From Pseudomonas sp. BGI-2 (lineage in GTDB: Bacteria > Pseudomonadota > Gammaproteobacteria > Pseudomonadales > Pseudomonadaceae): a stretch of DNA of 64,000 nt. The notes beneath the pieces were generated by a model. That model did not search any database. It was not told where the DNA came from and saw only the letters and a list, made by a program, of their open reading frames with translations. Below, one piece after another: positions 37,813-48,333 of this stretch (within the stretch, counting starts at the first letter, position 1; each line of letters starts with the position of its first letter). The stretch is from positions 124,001-188,000 of the forward strand of contig NZ_SISB01000002.1 in the NCBI RefSeq assembly GCF_004310295.1, given 5' to 3'. Made by a program: the position numbers and the translations under genes.

Positions 37813-39513
37813 TCAAAACAGGAAGTAACGCTGAGCCATCGGCAGCACCTCCGCTGGCTCACACCACAACAAAACCCCATCAGCCTTGACCTGATAAGTC
37901 TGCGGGTCGACATCAATGTTCGGCAGGTAGTCGTTATGAATCAGGTCGGTTTTCTGCACGTCGCGGCAACCTTTGACCACCGCGATTTTCTTCTTCAAAC
38001 CCAGGGCTTCAGGCAACCCGGCCGCCTGCGCTGCCTGACTGATAAAGGTCAGGCTGGTGGCGTGCAACGAGCCGCCGTAGCTGGCAAACATAGGACGGTA
38101 ATGCACCGGTTGCGGTGTCGGAATTGACGCATTGGCATCGCCCATCAGGCTGGCCGCGATGGCGCCGCCCTTGAGGATCAAGGTCGGTTTGACGCCAAAA
38201 AACGCCGGACGCCACAGCACCAGATCCGCCCATTTTCCCACTTCGACCGAGCCCACTTCATGGCTGATGCCATGGGTGATCGCCGGGTTGATCGTGTACT
38301 TGGCGATGTAGCGTTTGGCGCGGAAGTTGTCGTTGCTCTCGCCATCACCGGGAAGCGGGCCGCGCTGCTTTTTCATCTTGTCGGCGGTCTGCCAGGTGCG
38401 CGTAATCACTTCACCGACGCGGCCCATGGCCTGGCTGTCGGAGCTGATCATCGAGAACGCGCCGAGGTCGTGCAGGATGTCTTCGGCGGCAATGGTTTCA
38501 CGGCGGATGCGGCTTTCGGCGAAGGCCACGTCTTCGGCAATGCTCGGGTCCAGGTGGTGGCAGACCATCAGCATGTCGAGGTGTTCGTCGATGGTGTTGT
38601 GGGTGAACGGCCGGGTCGGGTTGGTCGAACTCGGCAGCACGTTGGCGAAGCCGCAGGCCTTGATAATGTCCGGGGCATGACCGCCCCCCGCGCCTTCGGT
38701 GTGATAGGTGTGGATGGTGCGACCCTTGAAGGCAGCGAGGGTGGTTTCGACGAAGCCCGATTCGTTGAGGGTGTCGGTGTGGATCGCGACCTGCACGTCG
38801 TATTGGTCGGCGACGGTCAGGCAGTTGTCGATACTCGCCGGGGTGGTGCCCCAGTCTTCGTGCAGCTTGAGTCCGATGGCGCCGGCCTTGACCTGTTCGA
38901 TCAACGGCTCCGGCAGGCTGGCGTTGCCCTTGCCGGTGAGGCCGATGTTCATCGGGAACGCATCCGCCGCTTGAAGCATTCGCGCCAGATGCCACGGACC
39001 GGACGTGCAGGTAGTTGCGTTGGTGCCGGTGGCAGGGCCGGTGCCGCCGCCGATCATGGTGGTGACGCCGCTCATCAGCGCTTCTTCGATCTGTTGCGGG
39101 CAGATGAAGTGGATGTGCGTGTCGATACCGCCAGCGGTGAGGATCATGCCTTCACCGGCAATGACTTCGGTGCTGGCGCCGACCGCGATGGTCACGTTCG
39201 GCTGGATGTCCGGGTTGCCGGCCTTGCCAATGCCGGTAATGCGACCGTCCTTGAGGCCGACATCGGCTTTGACGATGCCCCAGTGGTCGATGATCAGCGC
39301 GTTGGTGATCAGGGTGTCGACGACTTCGGCGGCCAGGAGTTGGCTTTGGCCCTGGCCGTCGCGGATGACTTTGCCGCCGCCGAATTTCACTTCTTCGCCG
39401 TAGGTGGTGAAGTCTTTTTCCACCTCGATCCACAGCTCGGTATCGGCCAGGCGGACCTTGTCACCGACGGTGGGGCCGAACATGTCGGCGTAGGCTTGTC
39501 TTGAGATTTTCAT
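37813..39513 (-). CDS. ureC: Urease alpha subunit (catalytic)
   Basis: A 566-residue urease catalytic subunit that hydrolyses urea to ammonia and CO2. It contains the nickel ligand pair HIHF (DTHIHFICP), the carbamylated lysine in [11 protein letters not shown], the flap cysteine and histidine in [15 protein letters not shown], and [14 protein letters not shown]. The start [15 protein letters not shown] is the family start; upstream in-frame starts fall near the REP repeat. It is the last gene of urtABCDE-ureDABC. Nickel loading depends on the separate ureEFGJ block. Confidence 0.98.
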   Translation of the reverse strand: MKISRQAYADMFGPTVGDKVRLADTELWIEVEKDFTTYGEEVKFGGGKVIRDGQGQSQLLAAEVVDTLITNALIIDHWGIVKADVGLKDGRITGIGKAGNPDIQPNVTIAVGASTEVIAGEGMILTAGGIDTHIHFICPQQIEEALMSGVTTMIGGGTGPATGTNATTCTSGPWHLARMLQAADAFPMNIGLTGKGNASLPEPLIEQVKAGAIGLKLHEDWGTTPASIDNCLTVADQYDVQVAIHTDTLNESGFVETTLAAFKGRTIHTYHTEGAGGGHAPDIIKACGFANVLPSSTNPTRPFTHNTIDEHLDMLMVCHHLDPSIAEDVAFAESRIRRETIAAEDILHDLGAFSMISSDSQAMGRVGEVITRTWQTADKMKKQRGPLPGDGESNDNFRAKRYIAKYTINPAITHGISHEVGSVEVGKWADLVLWRPAFFGVKPTLILKGGAIAASLMGDANASIPTPQPVHYRPMFASYGGSLHATSLTFISQAAQAAGLPEALGLKKKIAVVKGCRDVQKTDLIHNDYLPNIDVDPQTYQVKADGVLLWCEPAEVLPMAQRYFLF

Positions 39514-39562
39514 GGGCATGCCTTGAGATTCAATTGGATTTGAGACCGCTCGCATAGCTCGC

Positions 39563-39630
39563 TATCGCGGGCAAGCCTCGCTCCTACAGGGGTAGGCGAT
39601 CAATTGTAGGAGCGAGGCTTGCCCGCGAAG
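39563..39630. repeat. REP pair inside the urease operon
   Basis: Inverted arms at 39563-39589 and 39604-39630 in the 141-base gap between ureB and ureC. Confidence 0.9.
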
Positions 39631-39654
39631 GGGCCAGAACAGACACCACTTTTG

Positions 39655-39959
39655 TTAGAGGTCACCCATGATCCGTCCGGCAAACCCGAACACCCGGCGA
39701 TGCCCGGCCAGGTCCACCAACTCAACCTCACGACTCTGCCCCGGCTCGAAGCGCACGGCGGTGCCGGCGGGGATGTTCAGGCGCATGCCGCGACTGGCCG
39801 CGCGGTCGAAGGTCAGGGCGTCGTTGGTTTCGAAGAAGTGGTAATGCGAGCCGACCTGGATCGGCCGGTCGCCGCTGTTGGCCACTTTCAGGCTGACAGT
39901 GCGGCGGCCCACATTGAGTTCGATGTCGCCGGGCTGGATCTGGTATTCACCGGGAATCA

Positions 39960-39960
<1 letters not shown>
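39655..39960 (-). CDS. ureB: Urease beta subunit
   Basis: A 101-residue urease beta subunit. [38 protein letters not shown] and [19 protein letters not shown] are invariant family sequences. It forms the (UreABC)3 core with UreA and UreC. Its ATG overlaps the stop of the preceding acetyltransferase gene by four bases. Confidence 0.97.
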
Positions 39961-40499
<539 letters not shown>

Positions 40500-41033
40500 T
40501 TACTCCTTGTTGGCGGGTGGCGGCTCCGCGCCAGGATTGAGGGTCAGTTGCATGAAAGTCAGGTCCAGCCAGCGGCCGAATTTGGTGCCCACTTGCGGCA
40601 TCTCACCGGTGATCACGAAACCGGCCCGTTCATGCAAACGAATGGAAGCAGCGTTGCCGCTTTCGATGGCTGCGACCATTACATGTTTACCGCAGCCTTT
40701 GGCGCGCTCGATCAGCGCCGTCATCAATTGCGGGCCGAGACCGTTGCCACGCTGATCACCGCGTACGTAGACCGAGTGCTCGACGGTGTGGCGGAAACCG
40801 TCGAACGGCCGCCAGTCGCCAAATGAAGCGTAGCCCAGCACGCTGTTATCGCCGTCGACAATCACCAGGATCGGATAACCCTGGGCTTGCCGTGCGCTGA
40901 ACCAGGCCTGGCGGTTGCCCAGGTCCACGGCCTGTTCGTTCCAGATGGCCGTGGTGTTGAGCACGGCGTCGTTGTAGATGTCGCGGATCGCCGGCAAGTC
41001 GGCATGCGCTGCATTGCGAATGGAGTAATTCAT
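40500..41033 (-). CDS. GNAT-family N-acyltransferase, phosphinothricin acetyltransferase-like
   Basis: A 177-residue protein of the PAT/MnaT group. DIYNDAVLNTTAIWNEQAVDL, YASFGDWRPFDGFRHTVEHSVYV, RGNGLGPQLMTALIERA (acetyl-CoA loop) and IESGNAASIRLHERAGF are characteristic. Members acetylate phosphinothricin, methionine sulfoximine or amino acids. In P. aeruginosa an acetyltransferase gene also lies between ureA and ureB, so the position is conserved. It is spaced 6 bases from the next acetyltransferase and 9 from ureA. Confidence 0.88.
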   Translation of the reverse strand: MNYSIRNAAHADLPAIRDIYNDAVLNTTAIWNEQAVDLGNRQAWFSARQAQGYPILVIVDGDNSVLGYASFGDWRPFDGFRHTVEHSVYVRGDQRGNGLGPQLMTALIERAKGCGKHVMVAAIESGNAASIRLHERAGFVITGEMPQVGTKFGRWLDLTFMQLTLNPGAEPPPANKE

Positions 41034-41042
41034 GGCGCGGCC

Positions 41043-41345
41043 TCAAGCGATCGGTTGGTGAACGGTGACCAGTTTGGTGCCGTCGGGAAAGGTCGCTTCA
41101 ACCTGGATCTCCGGAATCATTTCCGAGATGCCTTCCATCACTTGTTCGCGGCTGAGCAGGGTGGTGCCGTAGTGCATCAGGTCGGCCACGGTCTGGCCGT
41201 CACGCGCACCTTCGAGCAGCGCTGCGGATATGTAGGCCATGGCTTCCGGGTAATTGAGTTTCACGCCGCGCGCCAAACGCCGCTCGGCCACGAGGCCGGC
41301 GGTGAAGATCAGCAGCTTGTCTTTTTCGCGTGGGGTCAGGTCCAT
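41043..41345 (-). CDS. ureA: Urease gamma subunit
   Basis: A 100-residue urease gamma subunit: [45 protein letters not shown], and [29 protein letters not shown] are near-invariant in the family. It is structural, packing on UreC. It follows ureD after a 138-base gap filled by a REP pair. Confidence 0.98.
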   Translation of the reverse strand: MDLTPREKDKLLIFTAGLVAERRLARGVKLNYPEAMAYISAALLEGARDGQTVADLMHYGTTLLSREQVMEGISEMIPEIQVEATFPDGTKLVTVHQPIA

Positions 41346-41381
41346 CGTTTGGAATCCATAATCGGCAGTTAAAAAAGCTTT

Positions 41382-41473
41382 CTGTAGGAGCGAGGCTTGC
41401 CCGCGAAGGGTGCGCCTCGGTTTAACAGGGAGACCGCGTTATCGTTCTTCGCGGGCAAGCCTCGCTCCTACAG
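41382..41473. repeat. REP pair inside the urease operon
   Basis: Inverted arms at 41382-41408 and 41447-41473, between ureD and ureA. The units point the opposite way round from most other pairs (GTAGGAGCGAGG first). Confidence 0.9.
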
Positions 41474-41483
41474 GAATCGTATT

Positions 41484-42323
41484 TCAGGTGCTCCATATTC
41501 TTGGGGGCAAGGCTTCGCGGCCGAGCAACGCAGGCCTGAGCAAACGCCACAAATCAATCAACCAGCCCCGCGCCAACAACGCTTCACTGGCCAGACACCG
41601 CGCCACCAAAAGCCCCGGCAATTGCGTCAAATCCCCGCGCACGTCATTGGGCAGCGAGCGACAGGTTTCCAGCAGCTCGCGATCAATCTCCCCCGTCACC
41701 AGCAACGTCGCAAACACCGGTTGCCCATCCAGGCCAATCGGCGAGTCGAGCAGACTGTCATCCCCGACAATGCGCTGGCGTTCGTGCCAGAGCAACTGGC
41801 CGTCGCGGCGGATATCCAGTTGCGCCTGAAAGTGACCGAGGTCGAAGCGCTCGCCACTGGCCGGGCGGCCCAGTGCCACAACGTCCCAGTAAAACAACCG
41901 TGCGTCGCCCTCCAGATCAATGGAGGTGCTGAGCTCGGCCTGAGCGCCGCTGAAGATAATCGTCTCTTGTGGCAGCCATTCCAGTGTCGCACCGGGCGCC
42001 ACTTTCAATGTCAGCCGCTGATAGGCGGGCCCCGCCGCGCGATACCACTTGGCGGCACCCGGGCTGGTGATTTGCGCCCAGGCGTGCGTGCCGACGCTGG
42101 CCGAGATATCCAGTCGATCCCCGCCCGCAATACCCCCGGGCGGATGGACGATGATGTGTTGGCACACCTCGGGGCCTTCGGCATACAAATGCTTTTGCAC
42201 CCGCAATGGACCTTTGTGTCGGCGCAGGACCGGGCGTGTGCTGTCGCCGAAACGGGCGTAGCCCAGTTCCAGCTCGGCGTGCCAGCTGGGGGTGAACAGG
42301 ACAGTGGGTACAGGTAAATTCAT
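41484..42323 (-). CDS. ureD: Urease accessory protein UreD
   Basis: A 279-residue UreD/UreH protein. [43 protein letters not shown] and [15 protein letters not shown] are family motifs. UreD is the scaffold that docks the UreF-UreG complex on apo-urease and offers a channel for nickel. It lies 30 bases after urtE and starts the urease part of the operon. Confidence 0.96.
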   Translation of the reverse strand: MNLPVPTVLFTPSWHAELELGYARFGDSTRPVLRRHKGPLRVQKHLYAEGPEVCQHIIVHPPGGIAGGDRLDISASVGTHAWAQITSPGAAKWYRAAGPAYQRLTLKVAPGATLEWLPQETIIFSGAQAELSTSIDLEGDARLFYWDVVALGRPASGERFDLGHFQAQLDIRRDGQLLWHERQRIVGDDSLLDSPIGLDGQPVFATLLVTGEIDRELLETCRSLPNDVRGDLTQLPGLLVARCLASEALLARGWLIDLWRLLRPALLGREALPPRIWST

Positions 42324-42353
42324 ATTTTCTAATTATCGTCAGGACGTTACAGA

Positions 42354-43052
42354 CTAGATCGTAACCAGACCGCGTACACCCTCGGCTTCCATGTTTTCGC
42401 CGAGACCTTGCTGCACGATCTCGCCCCGGGACATCACCAGGTATTGATCGGCCAGTTCGGCGGCGAAATCGTAGAATTGCTCCACCAACAGAATCGCCAT
42501 GTCACCCTGGGCCGCAAGCTTCTTGATCACCACGCCGATCTCCTTGATCACCGACGGCTGGATGCCTTCGGTGGGCTCATCGAGAATCAGCAACCGTGGA
42601 CGGCTCGCCAGTGCGCGACCAATCGCCAATTGCTGCTGTTGGCCACCGGACAAGTCGCCGCCGCGTCGTTGCTTCATTTGCAGCAGCACCGGGAACAGCT
42701 CGTAGATGAACGCCGGGACTTCCTTGGCCTCGCTGCCGGGAAATCGCGACAGGCCCATCAGCAGGTTTTCTTCCACGGTCAGCCGGCCGAAAATTTCCCG
42801 ACCCTGAGGCACATAAGCGATCCCGGCATGCACCCGCTGGTGTGGCTTGAACGTGGTGATCGGTTTGCCTTCCCAATTCACCGCGCCTTCTTTGGCCGGC
42901 AGCAAACCCATCAGGCATTTGAGCAGCGTGGTCTTGCCCACCCCATTGCGCCCGAGCAGGCAGGTGACTTCACCGACCTTCACCTCAAACGTCAGGCCCC
43001 GCAGGATGTGGCTACCGCCGTAATACTGGTGCAGCTTGTCGACTTGCAGCAT
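42354..43052 (-). CDS. urtE: Urea ABC transporter ATPase UrtE
   Basis: A 232-residue ATPase. Walker A is GRNGVGKTT, the signature LSGGQQQQLAIGRAL, Walker B LLILDEPTEGIQP, and the C-terminus has LVEQFYDFAAELADQYLVMSRGEIVQQG. The EGIQPSVI stretch is characteristic of UrtE. It powers urea uptake with UrtD. The ATG at 43052 is the normal start (MLQVDKLHQYYGGSHIL). Confidence 0.95.
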   Translation of the reverse strand: MLQVDKLHQYYGGSHILRGLTFEVKVGEVTCLLGRNGVGKTTLLKCLMGLLPAKEGAVNWEGKPITTFKPHQRVHAGIAYVPQGREIFGRLTVEENLLMGLSRFPGSEAKEVPAFIYELFPVLLQMKQRRGGDLSGGQQQQLAIGRALASRPRLLILDEPTEGIQPSVIKEIGVVIKKLAAQGDMAILLVEQFYDFAAELADQYLVMSRGEIVQQGLGENMEAEGVRGLVTI

Positions 43053-43074
43053 GTTCGAATTCTCCTCATATCCC

Positions 43075-43165
43075 CTGTGGGAGCGGGCTTGCTCGCGAAT
43101 GCGGTGGGTCATCCAACATTGATGCATGCTGACCCACCGCTTTCGCGAGCAAGCCCGCTCCCACA
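43075..43165. repeat. REP pair inside the urt operon
   Basis: Inverted arms of the GCGAGCAAGCCCGCTCCCAC type between urtD and urtE (43077-43103 and 43139-43165). Confidence 0.9.
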
Positions 43166-43185
43166 TTGGATAGGTGTTTGCAGGT

Positions 43186-44055
43186 CTAGCGGCCGAGGTA
43201 GACCTCGATCACGCGCTCGTTTTCCTGCACCTGCTCCAGCGAGCCTTCGGCCAGCACGCTGCCCTGGTGCAACACGGTGACGTGGTCGGCGATGGAGCCG
43301 ACGAAGCCCATGTCGTGTTCCACCACCATCAACGAATGCTTGCCGGCCAGGCTTTTGAACAGCTCGGCGGTGAACTCGGTCTCGGCGTCGGTCATGCCCG
43401 CCACCGGCTCGTCGAGCAGCAGCAATTGCGGGTCTTGCATGAGCAGCATGCCGATTTCCAGAAACTGCTTCTGACCGTGAGACAACAACCCCGCCGGGCG
43501 ATTGACCGAGGCCGTCAGGCGAATGGTTTCCAGCAACTCGCTGATGCGGTCTTTCTGTTCGCCACTGAGGCGAGCCCGCAGGCTGGCCCACACCGACTTG
43601 TCGGTTTTCTGCGCCAGTTCCAGGTTCTCGAAAACGCTCAAGGCTTCGAACACTGTTGGCTTCTGGAACTTGCGACCGATGCCGGCCTGGGCGATTTGCA
43701 CTTCGCTCATCGACGTCAGGTCCAGGGTTTCACCGAACCAGGCCTTGCCGTGACTGGGGCGAGTCTTGCCGGTAATCACGTCCATCAGCGTGGTTTTGCC
43801 GGCGCCGTTGGGGCCGATGATGCAGCGCAGTTCGCCGACGCCGATGTACAGGTTCAGATCGTTGAGGGCCTTGAAGCCATCGAAGCTGACGCTGATGTCT
43901 TCAAGCGTCAGGATCGTGCCGTGGCGCGTATTCAGGCCGGGGCCGACACGTTGCCCGAGGCCGATGGCATCGCGGCTGCTGCCGGCGTCCTTGTTGGGTT
44001 CCACTGGGAAAAACGCCGGTTCGAGCATGAATTCAGCTGTCGCAGTGACTCTCAT
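43186..44055 (-). CDS. urtD: Urea ABC transporter ATPase UrtD
   Basis: A 289-residue ATPase. Walker A is GPNGAGKTT, the signature LSHGQKQFLEIGMLL, Walker B LLLLDEPVAGMTD and the switch VVEHDMGFVGSIADHVTVLH. A poorly conserved N-terminal stretch of about 45 residues precedes the ATPase domain. Two consecutive ATG codons begin at 44058 and 44055; the second has the better spacing from GAGG. It overlaps the end of urtC. Confidence 0.95.
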   Translation of the reverse strand: MRVTATAEFMLEPAFFPVEPNKDAGSSRDAIGLGQRVGPGLNTRHGTILTLEDISVSFDGFKALNDLNLYIGVGELRCIIGPNGAGKTTLMDVITGKTRPSHGKAWFGETLDLTSMSEVQIAQAGIGRKFQKPTVFEALSVFENLELAQKTDKSVWASLRARLSGEQKDRISELLETIRLTASVNRPAGLLSHGQKQFLEIGMLLMQDPQLLLLDEPVAGMTDAETEFTAELFKSLAGKHSLMVVEHDMGFVGSIADHVTVLHQGSVLAEGSLEQVQENERVIEVYLGR

Positions 44056-45131
44056 CATTCACCTCTCTTTTTCAGCAGACCGATCACGCCTTTGGGCATA
44101 TACAAGGTCACGACAATGAACAATGCGCCGAGGAAGAACAGCCAGTATTCGGGGAACGCCACGGTGAACCAGCTCTTCATCCCGTTGACCACCCCCGCGC
44201 CGAGCAGCGGACCGATTAGTGTGCCGCGACCGCCTAGCGCCACCCAGACGGCGGCCTCAATGGAGTTGGTCGGCGACATTTCACTCGGGTTGATGATCCC
44301 GACCTGTGGCACGTACAACGCACCGGCCAAGCCACACAGCACCGCGCTCAACACCCAGACAAACAGCTTGAAACCCCGCGGGTCGTAGCCGCAGAACATC
44401 AGGCGGTTTTCCGCATCGCGCAGCGCGGTCAACACCCGGCCAAACTTGCTTTGCGCCAGGCGCCAGCCGATAAACAGGCTTGCTACCAGCAACACCACCG
44501 TGGCGAAAAACAGCACCGCACGGGTGCCCGGCTCGGTGATGCCAAACCCGAGAATGGTGCGGAAGTTGGTGAAGCCGTTGTTGCCGCCAAATCCGGTTTC
44601 GTTGCGGAAAAACAGCAGCATCCCGGCGAAGGTCAGGGCCTGGGTCATGATCGAGAAATACACGCCCTTGATCCGCGAACGGAAGGCGAAAAAACCGAAG
44701 ACCAACGCCAGCAAACCCGGCGCCAACACCACCAGGCACATTGACCACAGAAAGCTGCTGGTGCCGGTCCAGTACCACGGCAATTCGGTCCACGACAGGA
44801 AGGTCATGAACGCCGGCAAGCCATCGCCCGACGCCTGGCGCATCAGGTACATGCCCATCGCATAACCGCCGAGGGCGAAGAACAGGCCGTGGCCGAGGGA
44901 CAGCAGACCGGCGTAACCCCAGACCAGATCCAGCGCCAGGGCGACGATGGCGTAGCACAGAATCTTGCCCACCAGCGTCAGGGTGTAGGCCGAGACGTGA
45001 AACACGCTGTCGGGTGATAGCAACGACAACAGCGGTAACGCCAACAGCAAAACGAGGATCACCGCACCGACAGCGATCGTGACTTTGGGGCCGGCCTTTT
45101 GCGTGGCCGTGAGCATCAGAGGCTGGTTCAT
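44055..45131 (-). CDS. urtC: Urea ABC transporter permease UrtC
   Basis: A 358-residue LivM-type permease. ILCYAIVALALDLVWGYAGLLSLGHGLFFALGGYAMGMYLMR and GGRGTLIGPLLGAGVVNGMKSWFT are UrtC landmarks, and ALRDAENRLMFCGYDPR is the coupling segment. It forms the channel with UrtB. The ATG at 45131 overlaps the urtB stop (ATGA). Confidence 0.95.
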   Translation of the reverse strand: MNQPLMLTATQKAGPKVTIAVGAVILVLLLALPLLSLLSPDSVFHVSAYTLTLVGKILCYAIVALALDLVWGYAGLLSLGHGLFFALGGYAMGMYLMRQASGDGLPAFMTFLSWTELPWYWTGTSSFLWSMCLVVLAPGLLALVFGFFAFRSRIKGVYFSIMTQALTFAGMLLFFRNETGFGGNNGFTNFRTILGFGITEPGTRAVLFFATVVLLVASLFIGWRLAQSKFGRVLTALRDAENRLMFCGYDPRGFKLFVWVLSAVLCGLAGALYVPQVGIINPSEMSPTNSIEAAVWVALGGRGTLIGPLLGAGVVNGMKSWFTVAFPEYWLFFLGALFIVVTLYMPKGVIGLLKKRGE

Positions 45132-46633
45132 CAGTCGATCACCCGTCCTTTCAGTGCGAAGAGGCCTTGCGGACGCTTCTGGATGAACAGAATGATCAGC
45201 GCGAGGATCAGAATCTTGCCGAGTACGGCGCCGATCTGCGGTTCGAGAATTTTGTTGGCGATGCCCAGGCCGAACGCGGCCAGGACGGCACCGGCCAACT
45301 GACCGACACCACCGAGCACCACCACCAGGAACGAGTCGATGATGTAGCTCTGGCCGAGGTCCGGGCCGACGTTGCCGATCTGGCTGAGCGCCACACCGCC
45401 GAGGCCGGCAATGCCTGACCCGAGGCCGAAGGCGAGCATGTCGACCCGCCCGGTGGGCACGCCGCAGCAGGCGGCCATGTTGCGGTTCTGGGTGACGGCG
45501 CGCACGTTCAAACCGAGGCGCGTCTTGTTCAACAGCAGCCAGGTCAGCACCACCACAAACAAGGCGAAGGCGATGATTACGATGCGGTTGTACGGCAGCA
45601 CGAGGTTGGGCAGCACTTGAATTCCGCCCGAGAGCCACGCCGGGTTGGCCACTTCAACGTTCTGCGCGCCGAACAGCAACCGGACAAGCTGAATCAGCAT
45701 GAGACTGATGCCCCAGGTCGCCAGCAGGGTTTCCAGCGGGCGGCCGTAGAGGTGACGAATCACCGTGCGTTCCAGCGCCATGCCGATCGCGGCGGTGACG
45801 AAAAACGCCACCGGCAACGCGATCAGCGGGTAGAACTCGATGGCTTGCGGGGCGAAGCGCTGGAACATCAGCTGCACCACGTAGGTCGAGTAGGCGCCGA
45901 GCATCAGCATCTCGCCGTGGGCCATATTAATCACGCCGAGCAGGCCGAAGGTGATCGCCAGACCCAATGCCGCGAGCAGCAGAATCGAACCCAGCGACAT
46001 GCCGCTGAACGCCTGACCGAGGATCTCGCCGATCAGCAGTTTGCGTTTGACTTGCGCCAGGCTGGTTTCGGCGGCGGTGCGCACGTTGGCGTCGGCTTCG
46101 ATGCCCGGCTCCAGCAGGCTTTCGAGGCGAGTGCGCGCCAGTGGATCGCCGGTTTCGCCAAGCAGACGCACCGCCGCGAGGCGCACGGCCGGGGCGATGT
46201 CGACCAGTTGCAGGTTGGCCAGGGCCAGGCTCAGGGCGGCGTGAACGGTTTCGTCTTGTTCGCCTGCCAGTTGCTGGTCGAGAAATTTCAGCTGTGCCGG
46301 TTTGGCGCTTTTCTGCAATTGCTGGGCGGCGGCCAGACGGATTTTGGCGTCGGTGGCGAGCAATTGGTGGCTGGCCAGCGCGGTGTCGATCAGGCCCCGC
46401 AGGCGATTGTTCAGGCGCAGGGTTTTCGGTTGGCCGTCGATGGTCAACTCGCCTTGTTGCAAGGCGTTGATCAATTCGACACGGGCCGGATCGGGCTGCG
46501 CGGCCCACGATTCGAGAAGCTTGGCTTGCTGCACGGGATTGGCGGCGACGAAGTCTTCGGCGTCGCCAGAATGCGCGGCCATCGGTAACAGCAGCGCGAG
46601 CGCGAGGATCAAGCGGTAAAGGGCGGTGGGCAT
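45131..46633 (-). CDS. urtB: Urea ABC transporter permease UrtB
   Basis: A 500-residue LivH-type permease with a signal-like N-terminus (MPTALYRLILALALLLPMAAHSG) and an extra helical domain of about 190 residues before the permease core, as is usual in proteobacterial UrtB. The core begins ILGQAFSGMSLGSILLLAALGLAITFGLLGVINMAHGEMLMLGAYS. The ATG at 46633 is chosen because upstream in-frame codons lie in the REP repeat. Confidence 0.94.
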   Translation of the reverse strand: MPTALYRLILALALLLPMAAHSGDAEDFVAANPVQQAKLLESWAAQPDPARVELINALQQGELTIDGQPKTLRLNNRLRGLIDTALASHQLLATDAKIRLAAAQQLQKSAKPAQLKFLDQQLAGEQDETVHAALSLALANLQLVDIAPAVRLAAVRLLGETGDPLARTRLESLLEPGIEADANVRTAAETSLAQVKRKLLIGEILGQAFSGMSLGSILLLAALGLAITFGLLGVINMAHGEMLMLGAYSTYVVQLMFQRFAPQAIEFYPLIALPVAFFVTAAIGMALERTVIRHLYGRPLETLLATWGISLMLIQLVRLLFGAQNVEVANPAWLSGGIQVLPNLVLPYNRIVIIAFALFVVVLTWLLLNKTRLGLNVRAVTQNRNMAACCGVPTGRVDMLAFGLGSGIAGLGGVALSQIGNVGPDLGQSYIIDSFLVVVLGGVGQLAGAVLAAFGLGIANKILEPQIGAVLGKILILALIILFIQKRPQGLFALKGRVID

Positions 46634-46659
46634 AGAAAGTCGCCTTGCACGGACTAAAT

Positions 46660-46765
46660 GTGGGAGCGGGCTTGCTCGCGAATGCGGTGTGTCAGGCGAC
46701 TCAGATGTTGAATGTGAGTCCGCATTCGCGAGCAAGTCGAATCGTCGCACCGCCGCTCCCACAGG
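46660..46765. repeat. REP pair inside the urt operon, right arm with insertion
   Basis: The left arm (46660-46683) is normal. The right arm (about 46725-46765) contains the extra GTCGAATCGTCGCACC inside the repeat, as in other insertion-bearing REPs of the window. It lies between urtA and urtB. Confidence 0.85.
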
Positions 46766-46813
46766 GAGTTGTGTCGGCCCTGAGATTTGAACTCAAGCCC
46801 GACACCCAGTGGC

Positions 46814-48079
46814 TTAGTTGCTCTTCACCGCATAATCCGGCTTCTTGTCGTTACCCGAGATATACGGGCTCCAAGGCTCTGCACGGATTGGCCCTTCAGT
46901 CTGCCACACCACGTTGAACTGACCGTCCGCCTGAATCTCGCCGATCATCACAGGCTTGTGCAAATGGTGGTTGGTCTTGTCCATGGTCAGCGTGTAACCC
47001 GACGGCGCGGCAAAGGTCTGGCCGGCGAGGGCTTCGCGGACTTTGTCGACGTCGGTGGACTTGGCTTTTTCAGCCGCTTGCGCCCACATGTGGATGCCCA
47101 CGTACGTGGCTTCCATCGGGTCGTTGGTCACCGCTTTGTCGGCGCCCGGCAGGTTGTGTTTCTTGGCGTAGGCTTTCCAGTCGGCGACGAATTTCTTGTT
47201 CGCCGGGTTCTCGACCGACTCGAAGTAGTTCCATGCCGCGAGGTTGCCCACCAGCGGTTTGGTGTCGATGCCGCGCAGTTCTTCTTCGCCGACCGAGAAC
47301 GCCACGACTGGAACGTCGGTGGCTTTCAGGCCCTGGTTGGCCAGCTCTTTATAGAACGGCACGTTGGAGTCGCCGTTGACGGTGGAGATGACCGCTGTCT
47401 TGCCGGCGGCCGAGAATTTCTTGATGTTGGCCACGATGGTTTGATAGTCGCTGTGACCGAACGGGGTGTAGACCTCTTCGATGTCCTTGTCCGCCACGCC
47501 TTTGGAATGCAGGAACGAGCGCAGAATCTTGTTGGTGGTGCGCGGGTAAACGTAGTCAGTGCCCAGCAGGAAGTAACGCTTGGCGCTGCCGCCTTCTTCG
47601 CTCATCAGGTATTCCACCGCCGGGATGGCCTGCTGGTTCGGCGCCGCGCCGGTGTAGAACACGTTCGGCGACATCTCTTCGCCTTCGTATTGCACCGGAT
47701 AGAACAGCAAGCCATTGAGTTCTTCGAACACCGGCAACACCGATTTGCGCGACACCGACGTCCAGCAACCGAACACCACGGCAACCTTGTCCTGAGTCAG
47801 CAGCTGACGACCCTTTTCCGCGAACAGTGGCCAGTTCGACGCGGGGTCGACCACCACCGGTTCCAGCATCTTGCCGTTCACGCCGCCCTTGGCGTTGATC
47901 TCGTCGATGGTCATCAACGCCATGTCTTTGAGCGAGGTTTCGGAGATCGCCATGGTCCCGGACAACGAATGCAGAATACCGACCTTGATGGTCTCGGCGG
48001 CCTGGACGGTCCAGGTCATGCCCATCGCGGCAATACTTGCCGTGAGTGTGAAAGCCTTGATCAAGCTGCGACGCTTCAT
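46814..48079 (-). CDS. urtA: Urea ABC transporter substrate-binding protein
   Basis: A 421-residue periplasmic binding protein. A Tat-like or Sec signal (MKRRSLIKAFTLTASIAAMG, cleaved after TVQA) precedes ETIKVGILHSLSGTMAISETSLKD, the UrtA start. FGCWTSVSRKSVLPVFEELNGLLFYPVQYEGEE and LGTDYVYPRTTNKILR are UrtA-specific. It captures urea at low concentration for UrtBCDE. It is first in the operon, with a sigma54-like promoter 54 bases upstream. Confidence 0.96.
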   Translation of the reverse strand: MKRRSLIKAFTLTASIAAMGMTWTVQAAETIKVGILHSLSGTMAISETSLKDMALMTIDEINAKGGVNGKMLEPVVVDPASNWPLFAEKGRQLLTQDKVAVVFGCWTSVSRKSVLPVFEELNGLLFYPVQYEGEEMSPNVFYTGAAPNQQAIPAVEYLMSEEGGSAKRYFLLGTDYVYPRTTNKILRSFLHSKGVADKDIEEVYTPFGHSDYQTIVANIKKFSAAGKTAVISTVNGDSNVPFYKELANQGLKATDVPVVAFSVGEEELRGIDTKPLVGNLAAWNYFESVENPANKKFVADWKAYAKKHNLPGADKAVTNDPMEATYVGIHMWAQAAEKAKSTDVDKVREALAGQTFAAPSGYTLTMDKTNHHLHKPVMIGEIQADGQFNVVWQTEGPIRAEPWSPYISGNDKKPDYAVKSN

Positions 48080-48143
48080 TGTGCGATCTCCATGAACTTA
48101 TGAGTTTTCTTGGTTGGCAGATGCGGACTACTGAAGGCTGTTG

Positions 48144-48159
48144 TGCAAAGGCTGTGCCC
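48144..48159 (-). promoter_or_regulatory. Sigma54 (-24/-12) promoter of urtA
   Basis: On the minus strand GGGCACAGCCTTTGCA matches TGGCAC-N5-TTGCW with a single change at the first base; the invariant GG and GC are kept. It predicts a start at about 48133. A weak NtrC-like sequence, TGCGCC-N5-GGGGCG, lies at 48256-48272. Confidence 0.65.
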
Positions 48160-48287
48160 GGTCGGTAAAAGGCAGGGAAATGTCGTATTAGAGCGGTTGC
48201 GCCGGTTGGGCAACGCACCATGAAGGATCGCGTCTGGCACGTTGGTGCGAGGAGGTGCGCCACATTGGGGCGAGCAACGGTAATCTC

Positions 48288-48317
48288 CTGTGGGAGCGAG
48301 CAGGCTCGCTCCCACAG
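48288..48317. repeat. Short palindrome, REP-derived
   Basis: CTGTGGGAGCGAG and CTCGCTCCCACAG form a perfect 13-base inverted repeat with a 4-base centre. It resembles the outer half of a REP pair with the middle deleted, and could act as a terminator-like hairpin beyond the DUF6124 gene. Confidence 0.75.
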
Positions 48318-48333
48318 TTTTGTTGCTGTGTTT